Program-made: the position numbers and the translations under genes
The notes under the pieces: model-generated
The model's database searches: none
What the model saw: only the letters and a program-made list of their open reading frames with translations
Told to the model about the DNA's origin: nothing
Shown: one piece after another, positions 54,244 to 64,000 of the stretch
Numbering within the stretch: the first letter of the stretch is position 1
Layout of the letters: every line of letters starts with the position of its first letter
Origin: Terriglobia bacterium
Lineage (GTDB): Bacteria > Acidobacteriota > Thermoanaerobaculia > Thermoanaerobaculales > Thermoanaerobaculaceae
Length of the DNA: 64,000 nucleotides
Reading direction: 5' to 3'
Assembly (NCBI GenBank): GCA_020073245.1
Contig: JAIQFQ010000015.1
Span: 1-64,000 of the forward strand

Positions 54244-55265
54244 CCCACAAGCTCCCGCACCTTGCGAACGACCGCGTCGAGCTTGGCCGCGGCCAGGCCC
54301 GCCGCCAGGCACGCACGGCTGGCCGACAGCGCGGCCTCGAGGTCGGGCGCCGCCTCCGCCACCATCAGCGCAGCCGCCGCGTTGAGGGCGACCGCCTCCG
54401 ACGCGGTCGAGCGCTCCTCCCCGGAGAGGATTGCCCGCAGCCGGCGCGCGTTCTCCTCAGCCCCGCCGCCGGACAGGTCGGCGGGTGACGCGCCCCGGAT
54501 CCCGAGCGCCTCCGGATCCACCGTGTGCTCGCCGACGACCCGCCCGTCGCTCACCTCGATCACGCGGGTTGGGGCGCATGCCGACAGCTCATCCAGACCG
54601 TCCTCACCGTGCACGACCCAGGCACGCTCGGTCCCCAGTTCCGCCAAGGCACCCGCAACTAAGGGCATCACGGCGAGGTTGTAGACGCCCACCACCTGGC
54701 GCCGCACGCCGGCAGGGTTGGAGAGCGGCCCGAGCAGGTTGAACACCGTGCGCACGCCGAGCACGCGCCGCACCGGCATCACCACCCGCATCGCGGGGTG
54801 CAGTCTCGGTGCGAACAGGAACGCGAAGCCCTCGGCGTCGAGGAGCGCGCCGAGCTGCTCGGGCTCGAGGTCCAGCGGCACTCCGAGCGCTTCCAGGACA
54901 TCGGCCGAGCCGCACTTCGACGATACCGACCGGTTGCCGTGCTTGGCCACGCATACGCCGCACGCCGCCACCACGAGCGCAGCGCCGGTCGAGATGTTGA
55001 GCGTGTGGGCGCCATCGCCGCCGGTGCCGCAGGTGTCGATGAGCGGCGCGCGAGATGTGGGGACGGTGATGGCAAAGGCGCGGAGAACGCGAGCCGCCGC
55101 GGCGACCTCGGCGGCGGTTTCGCCTTTGGCTCGCAGCGCGACGAGGAACGCGGCCTGCTCGGGCTCGGACCACTCTCCGGCCATCAGCGCCGAAAAGCAC
55201 TCCTCTGTGGAGGCGGCAGGCAAGCTCTCTCCAGCGAGCAGCGTCTCCAGGACGTCGCGGATCAT
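54240..55265 (-). CDS. trpD: Anthranilate phosphoribosyltransferase
   Basis: The 341-residue protein has the PRPP loop IDTCGTGGDGAHTLNIST, KHGNRSVSSKCGSADVLEALG and FNLLGPLSNPA of the TrpD family. It transfers phosphoribose from PRPP to anthranilate. ATG 55265 is chosen; an in-frame GTG at 55295 would add 10 residues. The 148-nt gap to trpG holds repeat R10. Confidence 0.96.
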   Translation of the reverse strand: MIRDVLETLLAGESLPAASTEECFSALMAGEWSEPEQAAFLVALRAKGETAAEVAAAARVLRAFAITVPTSRAPLIDTCGTGGDGAHTLNISTGAALVVAACGVCVAKHGNRSVSSKCGSADVLEALGVPLDLEPEQLGALLDAEGFAFLFAPRLHPAMRVVMPVRRVLGVRTVFNLLGPLSNPAGVRRQVVGVYNLAVMPLVAGALAELGTERAWVVHGEDGLDELSACAPTRVIEVSDGRVVGEHTVDPEALGIRGASPADLSGGGAEENARRLRAILSGEERSTASEAVALNAAAALMVAEAAPDLEAALSASRACLAAGLAAAKLDAVVRKVRELVG

Positions 55266-55297
55266 TGCCGCCCCAACCGCCGGGCCGGCCGACACCT

Positions 55298-55413
55298 CAC
55301 AGCCAAGAGTTGACGGCTCACCGAACCTCCTGACGGGCTTCCGGCGGGCGGCCCGGGTGCTGTGCAGCCGATGTCAAGGCTGTCGGCTGCCGGTCCTCGG
55401 CTGTAGGGTGCGG
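55298..55413. repeat. Heptad inverted-repeat element R10 (GGCTGTC words), trpG-trpD junction
   Basis: Right arm 55379-55413: GGCTGTC, GGCTGCC, GGTCCTC, GGCTGTA, GGGTGCG in strict 7-nt steps, ending at the trpG stop (55414). Left arm 55298-55325 (CACAGCC, AAGAGTT, GACGGCT, CACCGAA) is a looser complement. Confidence 0.65.
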
Positions 55414-56007
55414 TCATGCGGCCGCCCTCACCTTCAAACCCGCGAGACGAAGGAAGTTCGCGAGCAGACGCATACCACCCTGCGTGAGGTACGCCTCCGG
55501 GTGGAACTGCACGCCGACCTGTGGCCGGCTGCGGTGTGCCAGCCCCATGACGAGACCGTCGTCGGTCCATGCCGTGACCTCGAGGTCGTGCGGGAGCGAC
55601 TCCCGCTGCGCGACCAGCGAGTGGTATCGGGTCGCGGTGAAGGGATCGATCAGACCCGCGAACACGCCGAGACCGTTGTGGTGGACCTGGGAGTTCTTGC
55701 CGTGGCGCGGCTCCGGAGCGCGCACGACGTGCCCTCCGTACGCCACCGCAAGTGCCTGGTGACCGAGGCAAACTCCGAGCAGCGGCACGTCGGCCGCTAG
55801 GTGGATGAGCTCAACACAAACGCCGGCCGCCTCGGGCACGCCCGGGCCGGGCGACAGCACGATGGCGCCCGGCCGCATTTCAACGATCTCGCCCGCGCTG
55901 ACGGCGTCGTTGCGCACCACGCGCACCTCTTCAGCGGCGGCCAGCTCGCGAAGGTACTGGACCAGGTTGTACGTGAACGAGTCGTAGTTGTCCACAACCA
56001 CGATCAC
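55414..56007 (-). CDS. trpG: Anthranilate synthase glutamine amidotransferase subunit
   Basis: GTG 56007 overlaps the trpE stop (GTGA); 197 residues. VIVVVDNYDSFTYNLVQYL, LSPGPGVPEAAG, the nucleophile LLGVCLGHQAL, ATRYHSLVA and VGVQFHPEA give the Cys-His-Glu triad. It supplies ammonia to TrpE, and could also serve aminodeoxychorismate synthesis, as amphibolic TrpG/PabA proteins do. Confidence 0.95.
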   Translation of the reverse strand: MIVVVDNYDSFTYNLVQYLRELAAAEEVRVVRNDAVSAGEIVEMRPGAIVLSPGPGVPEAAGVCVELIHLAADVPLLGVCLGHQALAVAYGGHVVRAPEPRHGKNSQVHHNGLGVFAGLIDPFTATRYHSLVAQRESLPHDLEVTAWTDDGLVMGLAHRSRPQVGVQFHPEAYLTQGGMRLLANFLRLAGLKVRAAA

Positions 56008-57488
56008 GGCTGCATCCCCTCTGCCAGCCGGGCCGCGAGGGCCAGAGCACGCGCCTTGTTTCCGCACTCCGCCAGCTCGCTCACCGGCTGCGAGTCGAAC
56101 ACGATCCCGGCGCCTGCCTGGACGTGCACCTCACCCTTGGCGACTACGGCCGTCCGGATCGCAATGCAGGCGTCCATGTCTCCCCCGAAATCGAAGTAGC
56201 CGACCGCGCCGCCGTAGACCCCGCGGCGCAGCACCTCGAGTTGTTCGATCAGTTCCATCGCTCGCACCTTCGGGGCACCGGTGAGCGTCCCGGCCGGGAA
56301 GGCCGCAAGCAACACGTCGAGCGCGTCACGGCCCTCCTCCAGTTCGCCCACGACCTCGCTCGTGAGGTGCATCACCTGCGAGTAGCGCTCCACCTCCATG
56401 AAACGCACGACCTTCACGCTGCCCGGACGCGAGATCTTGCCGATGTCGTTCCGCCCGAGATCCACGAGCATGAGATGCTCTGCGCGCTCCTTCTCGTCGG
56501 CGGAGAGCTCGGCTGCCAGGCGCACGTCCTCCGACGCCGTGTGACCGCGCTGTCTGGTGCCGGCGATCGGACAGGTGGCCGCCTGGTTGCCTCGCAGTCG
56601 CGCGAGCGTCTCCGGAGACGACCCCAGGATCTGGACGTCGCCGGCGTCCATGTAGAACATGTACGGCGAGGGGTTGGCGAGACGGAGCGCCCTGTAGAGG
56701 GTGATCGGCGGGATGGCCGTCGGTCGCGACCAGCGCCGCGACAGAACAACCTGGAAACACTCCCCGGCCCGGATCTCCTCCCGCGCCCGCACCACGGCGC
56801 TGAGGAACCGCTCATCGTCCGGCGCGACCCGCCACGATGGATCGGGCTGAGCCACTGCATCCGCCACCGGGACCGGTGCCGGCCGGGCCTCGTCGAGGGG
56901 CGCCGCCAGCGCAGCCTCCAACCCATCGAGTGCGACCACGGCCCGTTCGTACGCTGCCTCCGCTCCACCCTCGACACCCACGGTGGCGATCAGGAGCAGA
57001 CGCTGCCGGACGCGGTCGAGCGCCGCGACCACCGGGTAGATCGCAAACCACGCGTCGGCCAGCCCCAGGGGATCGGGCAGGTGCGACGGGAGACGTTCGA
57101 TGAGACGCACCGCGTCGTACCCCAACCATCCGACCGCCCCACCCGCGAACGGCGGCAAATCGTCGAGAGACGCCCGATCCTGCCCGGTGAGTGTCTTCCG
57201 CAAGACATCGAGTGGCGCGCCGTCGGCATCTTCGCCGTCAAGGCTCACCTTGCCGCCGCGGACGGCGACGATCCTGGCCGGGTCGGCACCGGCGAACGAC
57301 CAGCGCGCGACGCGCTCCCCACCTTCGATGCTCTCGAGCAGGAACGGGTGACGCCCGTTGCGAGCGAGGCGCAGCAGCATCCCGGTGGGCGTCACGGTGT
57401 CGGCGGTCAGCTCGCGCACGACCGGAACGAGCCGGTGTCGGCCGGCGAGCTCCACGAACCGCGCACGCGACGGACGGATCACGCCCAT
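56004..57488 (-). CDS. trpE: Anthranilate synthase component I
   Basis: ATG 57488 gives 494 residues. The N-terminal tryptophan-binding motif PFLLESIEGGERVARWSF indicates feedback inhibition. The chorismate-utilising domain has FQVVLSRRWSRP, SPETLARLRGN, PIAGTRQRGHT, LMLVDLGRNDIGKIS, GTLTGAPKVRAMELI and GGAVGYFDFGGDMD. With TrpG it makes anthranilate. It lies 73 nt after hisD. No Trp-rich leader peptide was found in that gap. Confidence 0.96.
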   Translation of the reverse strand: MGVIRPSRARFVELAGRHRLVPVVRELTADTVTPTGMLLRLARNGRHPFLLESIEGGERVARWSFAGADPARIVAVRGGKVSLDGEDADGAPLDVLRKTLTGQDRASLDDLPPFAGGAVGWLGYDAVRLIERLPSHLPDPLGLADAWFAIYPVVAALDRVRQRLLLIATVGVEGGAEAAYERAVVALDGLEAALAAPLDEARPAPVPVADAVAQPDPSWRVAPDDERFLSAVVRAREEIRAGECFQVVLSRRWSRPTAIPPITLYRALRLANPSPYMFYMDAGDVQILGSSPETLARLRGNQAATCPIAGTRQRGHTASEDVRLAAELSADEKERAEHLMLVDLGRNDIGKISRPGSVKVVRFMEVERYSQVMHLTSEVVGELEEGRDALDVLLAAFPAGTLTGAPKVRAMELIEQLEVLRRGVYGGAVGYFDFGGDMDACIAIRTAVVAKGEVHVQAGAGIVFDSQPVSELAECGNKARALALAARLAEGMQP

Positions 57489-57561
57489 CCCCTTCGCACG
57501 TCCGTCCGAAGCGAGGCGAGCCGGGCGCCCGCGCACCCGGGCGCGGGGCGGATCCCCCCGT

Positions 57562-58847
<1,286 letters not shown>

Positions 58848-58851
<4 letters not shown>

Positions 58852-59063
58852 AGCTCCCCTCCGAGCGTGCCGGAGCGCACACGACAGCAGGTCTGCACCG
58901 GGGGTCGACCCGGCGGGTGATCAGGCCCTCCCCTGTCGCACACCAGTCCGTCTCCGGGTGCGACCCATTCTCCCGCACTGGACAAGTTCTTGCCACCAAG
59001 GAGGCTGCCCGAGTATGGGGCAGTCGCGACATCCCGTCCGGCCCCACCCGCCGTGCCCTTCAT
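58848..59063 (-). CDS. Small hypothetical ORF bridging aroDE and hisD
   Basis: A 71-codon frame starts at ATG 59063, overlapping the aroDE stop in ATGA, and ends at a TGA overlapping the hisD ATG in ATGA. A GGAGG lies upstream of its start. The product MKGTAGGAGRDVATAPYSGS... is Gly-rich, has two adjacent cysteines near the end and no recognisable domain or membrane segment. The two exact junctions favour translation; the composition does not. It may be only a translational bridge. Confidence 0.35.
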
Positions 59064-60556
59064 GCTCCAACCTCCTCCAACCCGATTGCGGCGGCCATCG
59101 CCCGCACCGGCGGCGCCACTCCGGTCATCGCCGCAAACTGTGAGACGGCCTGAAAGAGCAGCACCTCCCGCCCACCCACGTACCGCCAGCCACGAACGCC
59201 GGCGAGCCGCTCGAGAAAGGTCGGACTGCCGCCGTAGGGCAGGTCCACGACGATGCCGCCCTCCGGCACGCGCAGCCGTTCGAGCCACGGCGACGAGGCG
59301 CCGTCCGCCCCGGCAGGGGTGGCGTTGACCACCACCGAGACCCGGTCGCTTGCCCCGATGTCGGCCACTGCCGCCCCGAGCCTGCGTGCCGTCTCGCGGC
59401 CTTTCTCCTCGTCGCGAGCGGCAACCGCCACCTCGGCCCCTCCGAGCTGAAGTGCCACCACGGCGGCCCGGGCGGCGCCGCCGGCGCCGAGGACCAACGC
59501 GCGTGCGCCGGCCAATTCGGCATCCTCCTCGGCCAGCACGCGCGTGATCCCGTCGATGTCGGTGCAATCGCCGAGCACCTTGTCGGCCCGGGGCAGCACC
59601 GTGTTGACGGCCTCCGCGCGCCCGGCCCGCGGTGCCACGAGCGTGCAACGACGCGCCGCCTCACCCTTCCACGGCATCGTGACCGCGAAGCCGCCGGCCG
59701 GGAGTCCGAGGTCGTCGAGCCACGACTCGCCCGTCGGCACCAACAGTCCGTCCAGTTCGCCCACGTCACGAACCTCGAAGGGCACGAACACGTTCGGAAG
59801 GCCCAGGGCGCGGTACGCCGCGGCGTGCATCCTCGGCGACAGCGAGGGGCCGACCGGCGAGCCGAGGACCGCAAACAGCTTCCGAGGGCGGTCGGCGAGA
59901 TGGCCGACGAGGGCATGGAGCTCGTCCGGGAGGAACTGCCCCGCAGCGCCGTGGCGGCCCGGCGCCCACGCGGCGTACGCGAGCGGCGCCCCGAACAGCG
60001 GCCCGAGCAGGCGCGTCGCGCGGCCGACCTCACCTGCCGCGAAGACCACCGCCCGGCGTTCCTTTCGGTTTCCCCTGTCGAGCGCCTGCGCCAGACGGAG
60101 CACCGTTGCGACGTCGGCGAGCCGTACGGCCGTCGGGACGACCTTCACGAAACGGGCCCCGGAGGTCAGCATCGCCGCCGCCCGCTCCTCGAGGTCGGCG
60201 GGAACGCCGCCCGTGAAGTGCGCCGAGAGGATGACCCGCTCGCGCGGGATCACCGCGTCGATCAGATCCCGGTCTCGCGCCGCTTCGAGGTCGAACAGCG
60301 CCGCCGGCAGCGCGGCCGCGCGCTTGAAGAATCGTCGCCGCTCCGTAGGGTCGTCGGGGCCCTGACCGCCCTCGGAGCGCGAGCGGAGCGTCACGATCAC
60401 CGGCCGCGGAGCAATCGCCACCAGCGAGGCAAGGTCACAGTCGGCGCCGAGGAGGTCGGCGCGCAACTCGATCGTGGTGGCGCCTGAAGGTGGGCGCAGC
60501 AACTCCTCGGCTGGGTCCGCCGAGGCAGGGACGAAGGTGGCAACAGTCTCCATCAA
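59060..60556 (-). CDS. aroDE: Bifunctional type I 3-dehydroquinate dehydratase / shikimate dehydrogenase
   Basis: Residues 1-215 are type I DHQ dehydratase: TTIELRADLL, PVIVTLRSRSEGG, ILSAHFTGG (His) and ARFVKVVPTA (Schiff-base Lys). Residues 220-498 are shikimate dehydrogenase: VLGSPVGPSLSPRMHAAAYRALG, GFAVTMPWKGEAA (Lys), EAVNTVL, DCTDIDGI (Asp), NADP loop VLGAGGAARAAVVAL and VNATPAG. It carries out steps 3 and 4 of the shikimate pathway in one chain, as in plants and some bacteria. ATG 60556 or 60553. It is first in the operon; upstream is repeat R11 and the divergent ppa gene. Confidence 0.95.
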   Translation of the reverse strand: MMETVATFVPASADPAEELLRPPSGATTIELRADLLGADCDLASLVAIAPRPVIVTLRSRSEGGQGPDDPTERRRFFKRAAALPAALFDLEAARDRDLIDAVIPRERVILSAHFTGGVPADLEERAAAMLTSGARFVKVVPTAVRLADVATVLRLAQALDRGNRKERRAVVFAAGEVGRATRLLGPLFGAPLAYAAWAPGRHGAAGQFLPDELHALVGHLADRPRKLFAVLGSPVGPSLSPRMHAAAYRALGLPNVFVPFEVRDVGELDGLLVPTGESWLDDLGLPAGGFAVTMPWKGEAARRCTLVAPRAGRAEAVNTVLPRADKVLGDCTDIDGITRVLAEEDAELAGARALVLGAGGAARAAVVALQLGGAEVAVAARDEEKGRETARRLGAAVADIGASDRVSVVVNATPAGADGASSPWLERLRVPEGGIVVDLPYGGSPTFLERLAGVRGWRYVGGREVLLFQAVSQFAAMTGVAPPVRAMAAAIGLEEVGA

Positions 60557-60735
60557 CTCAAACCTCCCCGCCGGGTGCGGGGAGGTCGTGGCTCGCTTCC
60601 ACCTTGTCTCCCCGCTTGAGCCCGGCGGCCCAGCGGGGGTGGCACACCCCGCCTACCGCCTCACCGGCCAGCACCACCAACCAACGTGGCAGAGTGTGAT
60701 CGCGTGCTGCATCGAGACGACGCTATCCCAGGATC

Positions 60736-60914
60736 GAGTTGACTGTCAACCCCCACGGAGACGCCCCCGCCCTCCCGACCAGTCGACAGTCTCCAGCCAC
60801 CCACCCTCCCAGTTCAGAATCGAAAGGCAGAGACCGGTACACCTTCGCAGGCAAGCATGGCGCTCAGTGGGTGGGCGGCGGACTGTGGACTGTCAACTGT
60901 GAACTGTCGACTCC
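60736..60914. repeat. Heptad inverted-repeat element R11 (RRACTGT words), divergent aroDE-ppa region
   Basis: Right arm 60880-60914: GGACTGT, GGACTGT, CAACTGT, GAACTGT, CGACTCC in exact 7-nt steps, preceded by GGGTGGGCGG. Left side 60736-60830 carries the complements and a CCACCCACCCTCCCAGTT block shared with R2. The 409-nt gap 60557-60965 holds no other recognisable feature and must contain the aroDE and ppa promoters. Confidence 0.78.
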
Positions 60915-60965
60915 AAAACGTGCGCTCGGACCTCGCGATGTATCCTCTTCCCCGAGGGAGCGACC

Positions 60966-61526
60966 ATGAGCCACCCGTGGCACGACGTCAACATCGGAGC
61001 GGAGGCGCCGGAAGAGTTCCAGGCGGTGATCGAAATCCCGAAGGGCAGCAAGGTCAAGTATGAACTGGACAAGGAGACGGGCCTTCTGCGGGTGGACCGC
61101 ATCTTGTACTCCTCGGTGATCTACCCGGCAAGCTACGGTTTCATCCCGCAGACGCTGGGCGACGACCACGACCCCCTCGACGTGCTCGTGCTGATGCAGG
61201 AACCTGTCGTGCCGCTCTCGATCCTGCGCGTGCGGCCAATTGGGATGATGACCATGGTCGACCAGGGCGAGAACGACGAGAAGATCATTTGCATCCACCT
61301 CGACGACCCCGAGTACCGCGGGTACTCCGACATTGGCCAGCTGCCCCCTCATCGCATGAACGAGGTGCGGCGCTTCTTCGAGGACTACAAGAAACTCGAG
61401 GCCAAAGAGGTGAGCGTGCAGGACTTCCTTGGCCCGGCCGACGCCAAGAAGGCGGTCAGGCACGCCATGACGCTCTACGAGAAGCTCTTCGCGTACATGC
61501 ACAGGCAGAAGGGCTCGCGCGGCTAG
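60966..61526 (+). CDS. ppa: Inorganic pyrophosphatase (family I)
   Basis: The 186-residue protein has [17 protein letters not shown], the active-site block [24 protein letters not shown] with the metal-binding aspartates, and [14 protein letters not shown]. It hydrolyses pyrophosphate in the cytoplasm and drives biosynthesis. ATG 60966 follows GAGGGAGCG. It is convergent with the response regulator gene; a GGAGCC/GGCTCC hairpin lies in the short gap. Confidence 0.97.
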   Translation: MSHPWHDVNIGAEAPEEFQAVIEIPKGSKVKYELDKETGLLRVDRILYSSVIYPASYGFIPQTLGDDHDPLDVLVLMQEPVVPLSILRVRPIGMMTMVDQGENDEKIICIHLDDPEYRGYSDIGQLPPHRMNEVRRFFEDYKKLEAKEVSVQDFLGPADAKKAVRHAMTLYEKLFAYMHRQKGSRG

Positions 61527-61544
61527 GAGCCGGCGGTGGGGTCG

Positions 61545-61952
61545 TCAGGCTCCGAAGACCCGGGCGTCCAGTAGGCTCTTGATGTCGGCGGAGGTTGCCG
61601 GTTTCGGGAGGCAGCCGCACGCGCCGTCGGCGATCGCGCGATCGATGCGCGCGCGGACCTCCTCAGAGCCGGCGTAGCCCGTAAGGAAGACCACTCGGGT
61701 CGCGGCGACGCGCGAGACCTCCTTGATGCAGTAGGACGTCTCGATCCCATCGAGTCCGGGCATGTCCACATCGAGGATCACCAGGTCCGGCAGCGTCAGC
61801 GCGCAGAGCGTGACGACACCGCTGCCTTCTTCGTAGGTATCCACACGAAGATCGCCCCGCGACACCTTCTCCTCGTAGAGGTGCTCGATGGTCTGGCGCA
61901 GCGCCTCGCGGACCTCCGGGACGTTGTCGGCAACCACCACGAGCTTGGACAC
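61545..61952 (-). CDS. Single-domain response regulator
   Basis: The 135-residue receiver domain has the phosphoacceptor D61 in LVILDVDMPGLDG, the switch Thr in VVFLTGYAG and the Lys in CLPKPATS. The N-terminal acidic pocket reads VVADN with a single Asp instead of two acidic residues. No output domain or histidine kinase is nearby; it may work by protein contact. ATG 61952 is used. Confidence 0.88.
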   Translation of the reverse strand: MSKLVVVADNVPEVREALRQTIEHLYEEKVSRGDLRVDTYEEGSGVVTLCALTLPDLVILDVDMPGLDGIETSYCIKEVSRVAATRVVFLTGYAGSEEVRARIDRAIADGACGCLPKPATSADIKSLLDARVFGA

Positions 61953-62034
61953 ACCAACCTCCCCAGTTCCAGGAGCTTGGCCGCAATCCTACGCCTGCCG
62001 GTTCGCCGGCGCAAAGCGCCGCCGCTCAACAGGA

Positions 62035-62132
62035 AACGAAGAGGGTAGAGGGCAGAGGGTTGACGGGAGAGGGAAGAGACGACGTGTCTCCCGTCTTCCG
62101 TCTACCGTCTTACCTCTTCCCTTTCCCTTCTT
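62035..62132. repeat. Heptad inverted-repeat element R12 (AGGGNAG / CCGTCTT words), near-continuous hairpin
   Basis: Seven words on the left (62035-62083: AACGAAG, AGGGTAG, AGGGCAG, AGGGTTG, ACGGGAG, AGGGAAG, AGACGAC) meet seven on the right (62084-62132: GTGTCTC, CCGTCTT, CCGTCTA, CCGTCTT, ACCTCTT, CCCTTTC, CCTTCTT) with almost no loop. The right arm encodes the last residues of the downstream-strand GT-C gene. Confidence 0.82.
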
Positions 62133-63615
62133 CACCCGCGACGCGCTCCCAGAGCTCCCACTCGTTCCACGTCGTCACGTGGCGGTAGCCGCCGAGGATC
62201 GTCTGCGATATGGCCACCTCGCCGGGCAACCGTGCGGTGCGCACCCAGTTGCGACCGGTGATGACCCAACGGTTGGCAGGCCGCCGGAGATCGGCGCATG
62301 CCGCATCCACGATTGCCGCGCGAGTGACGTGGCGGTCGATTGCAGCGAGGACCCTTGTCCCCGGGACCGGCGCCTCCAAAGCGTACCAGCCCGGTCCCCA
62401 CGGCAGGACGATCAGCGTCTCGTTGGGTGCGGACGGCAGGCACGCCCAAGGCGGCGCGCCGTTCTCGAGGCGTGCGCCGATGCGCTTCCCTTCCCCGCAC
62501 GGATACACACCGGCGTCGGCCAGGCGGTACTGGATGACCAGCACAACGCCCATCACCGCCGCGAGCGCGGCCAGCGCGCCGGCAACCTGCCGCCTGCGGC
62601 GAGCGGAGAAGGAGCCGGCGACAACCCCGAGCACGGCCAAAAGAACGACCAGATGCGCCCGCAGGTGCCAAAGGTCCGGCCGCTCCCAGAGGAGCTGCGG
62701 GACGAAGGCCAGGCCCGCGAGCGCCGCCGCGACCTGCTGGCGGTCCACCTGGAGGCCGCCGTGGGCTCGCCACCCCTGGCGGACCAGCAGCCCCACGTAG
62801 ATCAACGGCGGAACCAGGACGAGGAGCGGCACCAGACTTCCCACCACGGCGCGGGGTGACGAGAGCGACGCCCCGTAATTCAGGAAGAGCAGCGTGTGCC
62901 TCGGCTGCGCCAGGCGGGGGAACAGGAGACCGACACGCTCCGCCAGGTGAGAGACGAACGGCGCCAGCTCCCCGCGTGCCGCCTCCAGCACCAGCCACGG
63001 GCCCAGGCCGGCCGCGAGCCCGCCAATCGCCCTGAGCGCGTCGGGCGCGCCGCCCCGCCTCCTCCATGCGACATACAGCGCGAGCGCCAGGGCCAGCACC
63101 GCCACGTCCTCGCGCCACGCCAGAGCCCAGCCGGCAAGAGCGGCCGTCACCGCGAGGACACGCGGCCCGGGCCGCTGCGGCCGGGCTAGAGACAGGGCCA
63201 AGGCCATCACGGCAGCAGCCGCGACGCCGACCGCGAGCCCGGGGTCGGCCACCGCCACCGCGATTGCGACCGCCCACGCGACCGCTTGCCCCGACCATCG
63301 CCTGACCGCATGCCAGACGACTGCGGCCGTGACGCCGCAGAGGAGGGCGCGGCCCAGGCGCAGCACCCAGACCGCATCGCCGAGGAGTGCCATCCACGCC
63401 CCGTACCAGGCGTACTGGCCGGCCGGGTAGAGCAGCTCGAACCGCTGAAACAGGTTCTCCCCCCGCGCCCAGCTGCGGCTCAAGAGGTACTGGAACCCCT
63501 CATCGGTGAGGCCGAACGGCCTGTGCAGGTTGATCAGGAACGCGACCAGTGTCGCAAGCAGGCCACAGCTCGCGAGGAGCGCCGCCGCCCGCACCCTGGT
63601 ACGCGGAGCGTCCAC
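62110..63615 (-). CDS. GT-C-like membrane glycosyltransferase
   Basis: GTG 63615 with GGAG seven bases upstream avoids overlap with the preceding gene and gives 501 residues; GTG 63666 is the longest option. About ten membrane helices follow an acidic first loop HRPFGLTDEGFQYLLSRSW (DE motif) and YPAGQYAWYGAWMALLGD. The C-terminal about 110 residues (TLIVLPWGPGWYALEAPVPG) form a soluble outer domain. Last residues GEEGKGKR come from repeat R12. Sugar donor probably lipid-linked; acceptor unknown. The preceding GT2 gene may supply the donor. Confidence 0.78.
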   Translation of the reverse strand: MDAPRTRVRAAALLASCGLLATLVAFLINLHRPFGLTDEGFQYLLSRSWARGENLFQRFELLYPAGQYAWYGAWMALLGDAVWVLRLGRALLCGVTAAVVWHAVRRWSGQAVAWAVAIAVAVADPGLAVGVAAAAVMALALSLARPQRPGPRVLAVTAALAGWALAWREDVAVLALALALYVAWRRRGGAPDALRAIGGLAAGLGPWLVLEAARGELAPFVSHLAERVGLLFPRLAQPRHTLLFLNYGASLSSPRAVVGSLVPLLVLVPPLIYVGLLVRQGWRAHGGLQVDRQQVAAALAGLAFVPQLLWERPDLWHLRAHLVVLLAVLGVVAGSFSARRRRQVAGALAALAAVMGVVLVIQYRLADAGVYPCGEGKRIGARLENGAPPWACLPSAPNETLIVLPWGPGWYALEAPVPGTRVLAAIDRHVTRAAIVDAACADLRRPANRWVITGRNWVRTARLPGEVAISQTILGGYRHVTTWNEWELWERVAGEEGKGKR

Positions 63616-63619
63616 CCCG

Positions 63620-64000
63620 CTACTCCAACGCCTCACGGCGGCACGCGCCCAGCCGTCTCGCGACACCCATACGGGGAGAGGACCCGGTGCGGGCGCTCGG
63701 GAGGCATCGCCAGCGCAGGATCGCGAGGATGTTGGCGATCCCGAGAGAGAAGCGCCGCAGGCTCGAGTACGACGACCGCCCCGTCGGGCGGCGCGGGCGG
63801 ACCATCGGCACCGACGTACAGGGCATGCCGGAGAGCCCGATCAAGGTGGGCACGGTGAGCCGGTGGCTACCGCCGAAGTCCACCAGGCGTTCGACAAGGC
63901 GTCTGCTGAGCACGATGAACATCCCGGCGTCCCCCGGAACCCCGCAGAGCACGTGTTGGATCGATTTGTAGACGAAGGAGGTGAACGTGCGGTGCAAACT
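63620..64000 (-). CDS. GT2-family glycosyltransferase, C-terminal part cut by window edge
   Basis: The frame is open to the window end. FTSFVYKSIQHVLCG and GDAGMFIVLSRRLVERLVDF, then HRLTVPTLIGLSGMPCTSVPM and RRPTGRSSYSSLRRFSLGIANIL, match the end of GT2 enzymes that make lipid-linked sugars (dolichol-phosphate-type), where R-x-x-G-x-S-x-Y-S is the usual closing motif. It ends TAG at 63620, five bases before the GTG of the GT-C gene, an arrangement in which the GT2 loads sugar onto lipid and the GT-C uses it. The catalytic DXD region is outside the window. Confidence 0.8.
   Translation of the reverse strand, partial: SLHRTFTSFVYKSIQHVLCGVPGDAGMFIVLSRRLVERLVDFGGSHRLTVPTLIGLSGMPCTSVPMVRPRRPTGRSSYSSLRRFSLGIANILAILRWRCLPSARTGSSPRMGVARRLGACRREALE

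Noticed and set aside
57489..57561. Trp attenuator in front of trpE
   Set aside because: The 73-nt gap has no Trp-rich leader peptide and no terminator-like hairpin with a T-run.
61527..61560. Terminator behind ppa
   Set aside because: GGAGCC/GGCTCC can pair, but the loop is long, the right arm is inside the response regulator gene and no T-run follows.

Overview
The window is G+C-rich, densely packed chromosomal DNA from a Gram-negative-type bacterium. The combination of bactofilin, a YidB-family protein, a tandem helix-hairpin-helix secreted protein, large GT-C membrane glycosyltransferases and compact operons with ATGA/GTGA overlaps suggests an acidobacterial lineage (Thermoanaerobaculia-like) or a close ally. 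That placement is an inference; no 16S or other decisive marker lies in the window.

Layout. 1-2963 is a small island of visibly lower G+C. It holds the N-terminal part of an IS110/Piv-type recombinase, two copies of an 86-bp element and 32-bp inverted repeats enclosing a trypsin-like protease and a HEPN-domain protein. 3086-24664 is a glycoconjugate region: tlyA, a UbiA-type phosphoribosyl/prenyl transferase, two DUF362 proteins, a 1616-residue glycosyltransferase-DUF2298-NHL fusion, a FAD oxidoreductase, a methyltransferase, three more large GT-C glycosyltransferases (two ending in beta-propellers, one in a beta-sandwich domain shared with a nearby lipoprotein), and a polyprenol-phosphate-mannose-synthase-like GT2. 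24872-30867 is an isoprenoid/DNA-repair operon (dxs, ispA, xseB, xseA) with an O-antigen-ligase-like gene and a Trm112 protein; isoprenoid precursors would feed the lipid-linked sugars used next door. 31088-42057 is mixed: GT4, thiolase, YidB, a triple HhH protein, an RNB nuclease, a DUF488 protein, a glycosidase-like protein, an ankyrin membrane protein, bactofilin and a coiled-coil protein. 42067-47784 is the translation operon thrS-rpmI-rplT-pheS-pheT, without infC. Two tRNA-Val genes, a hydrolase and a lipoprotein follow. 50558-60556 is an aromatic amino-acid operon in the order aroDE, small ORF, hisD, trpE, G, D, C, F, B, A. The window closes with ppa, a response regulator, another GT-C protein and the end of a GT2 gene.

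The most unusual signal is not a gene. At least twelve intergenic gaps contain degenerate tandem words with a strict 7-nt period (8-nt in two places). Most have a left arm and an inverted right arm, and most sit directly behind a stop codon. Each locus uses its own word, but the period and the mirrored layout recur. The right arm runs into the 3' ends of thrS, xseA, trpF and a glycosyltransferase and encodes their last residues. No CRISPR array, prophage or complete known defence system is visible.
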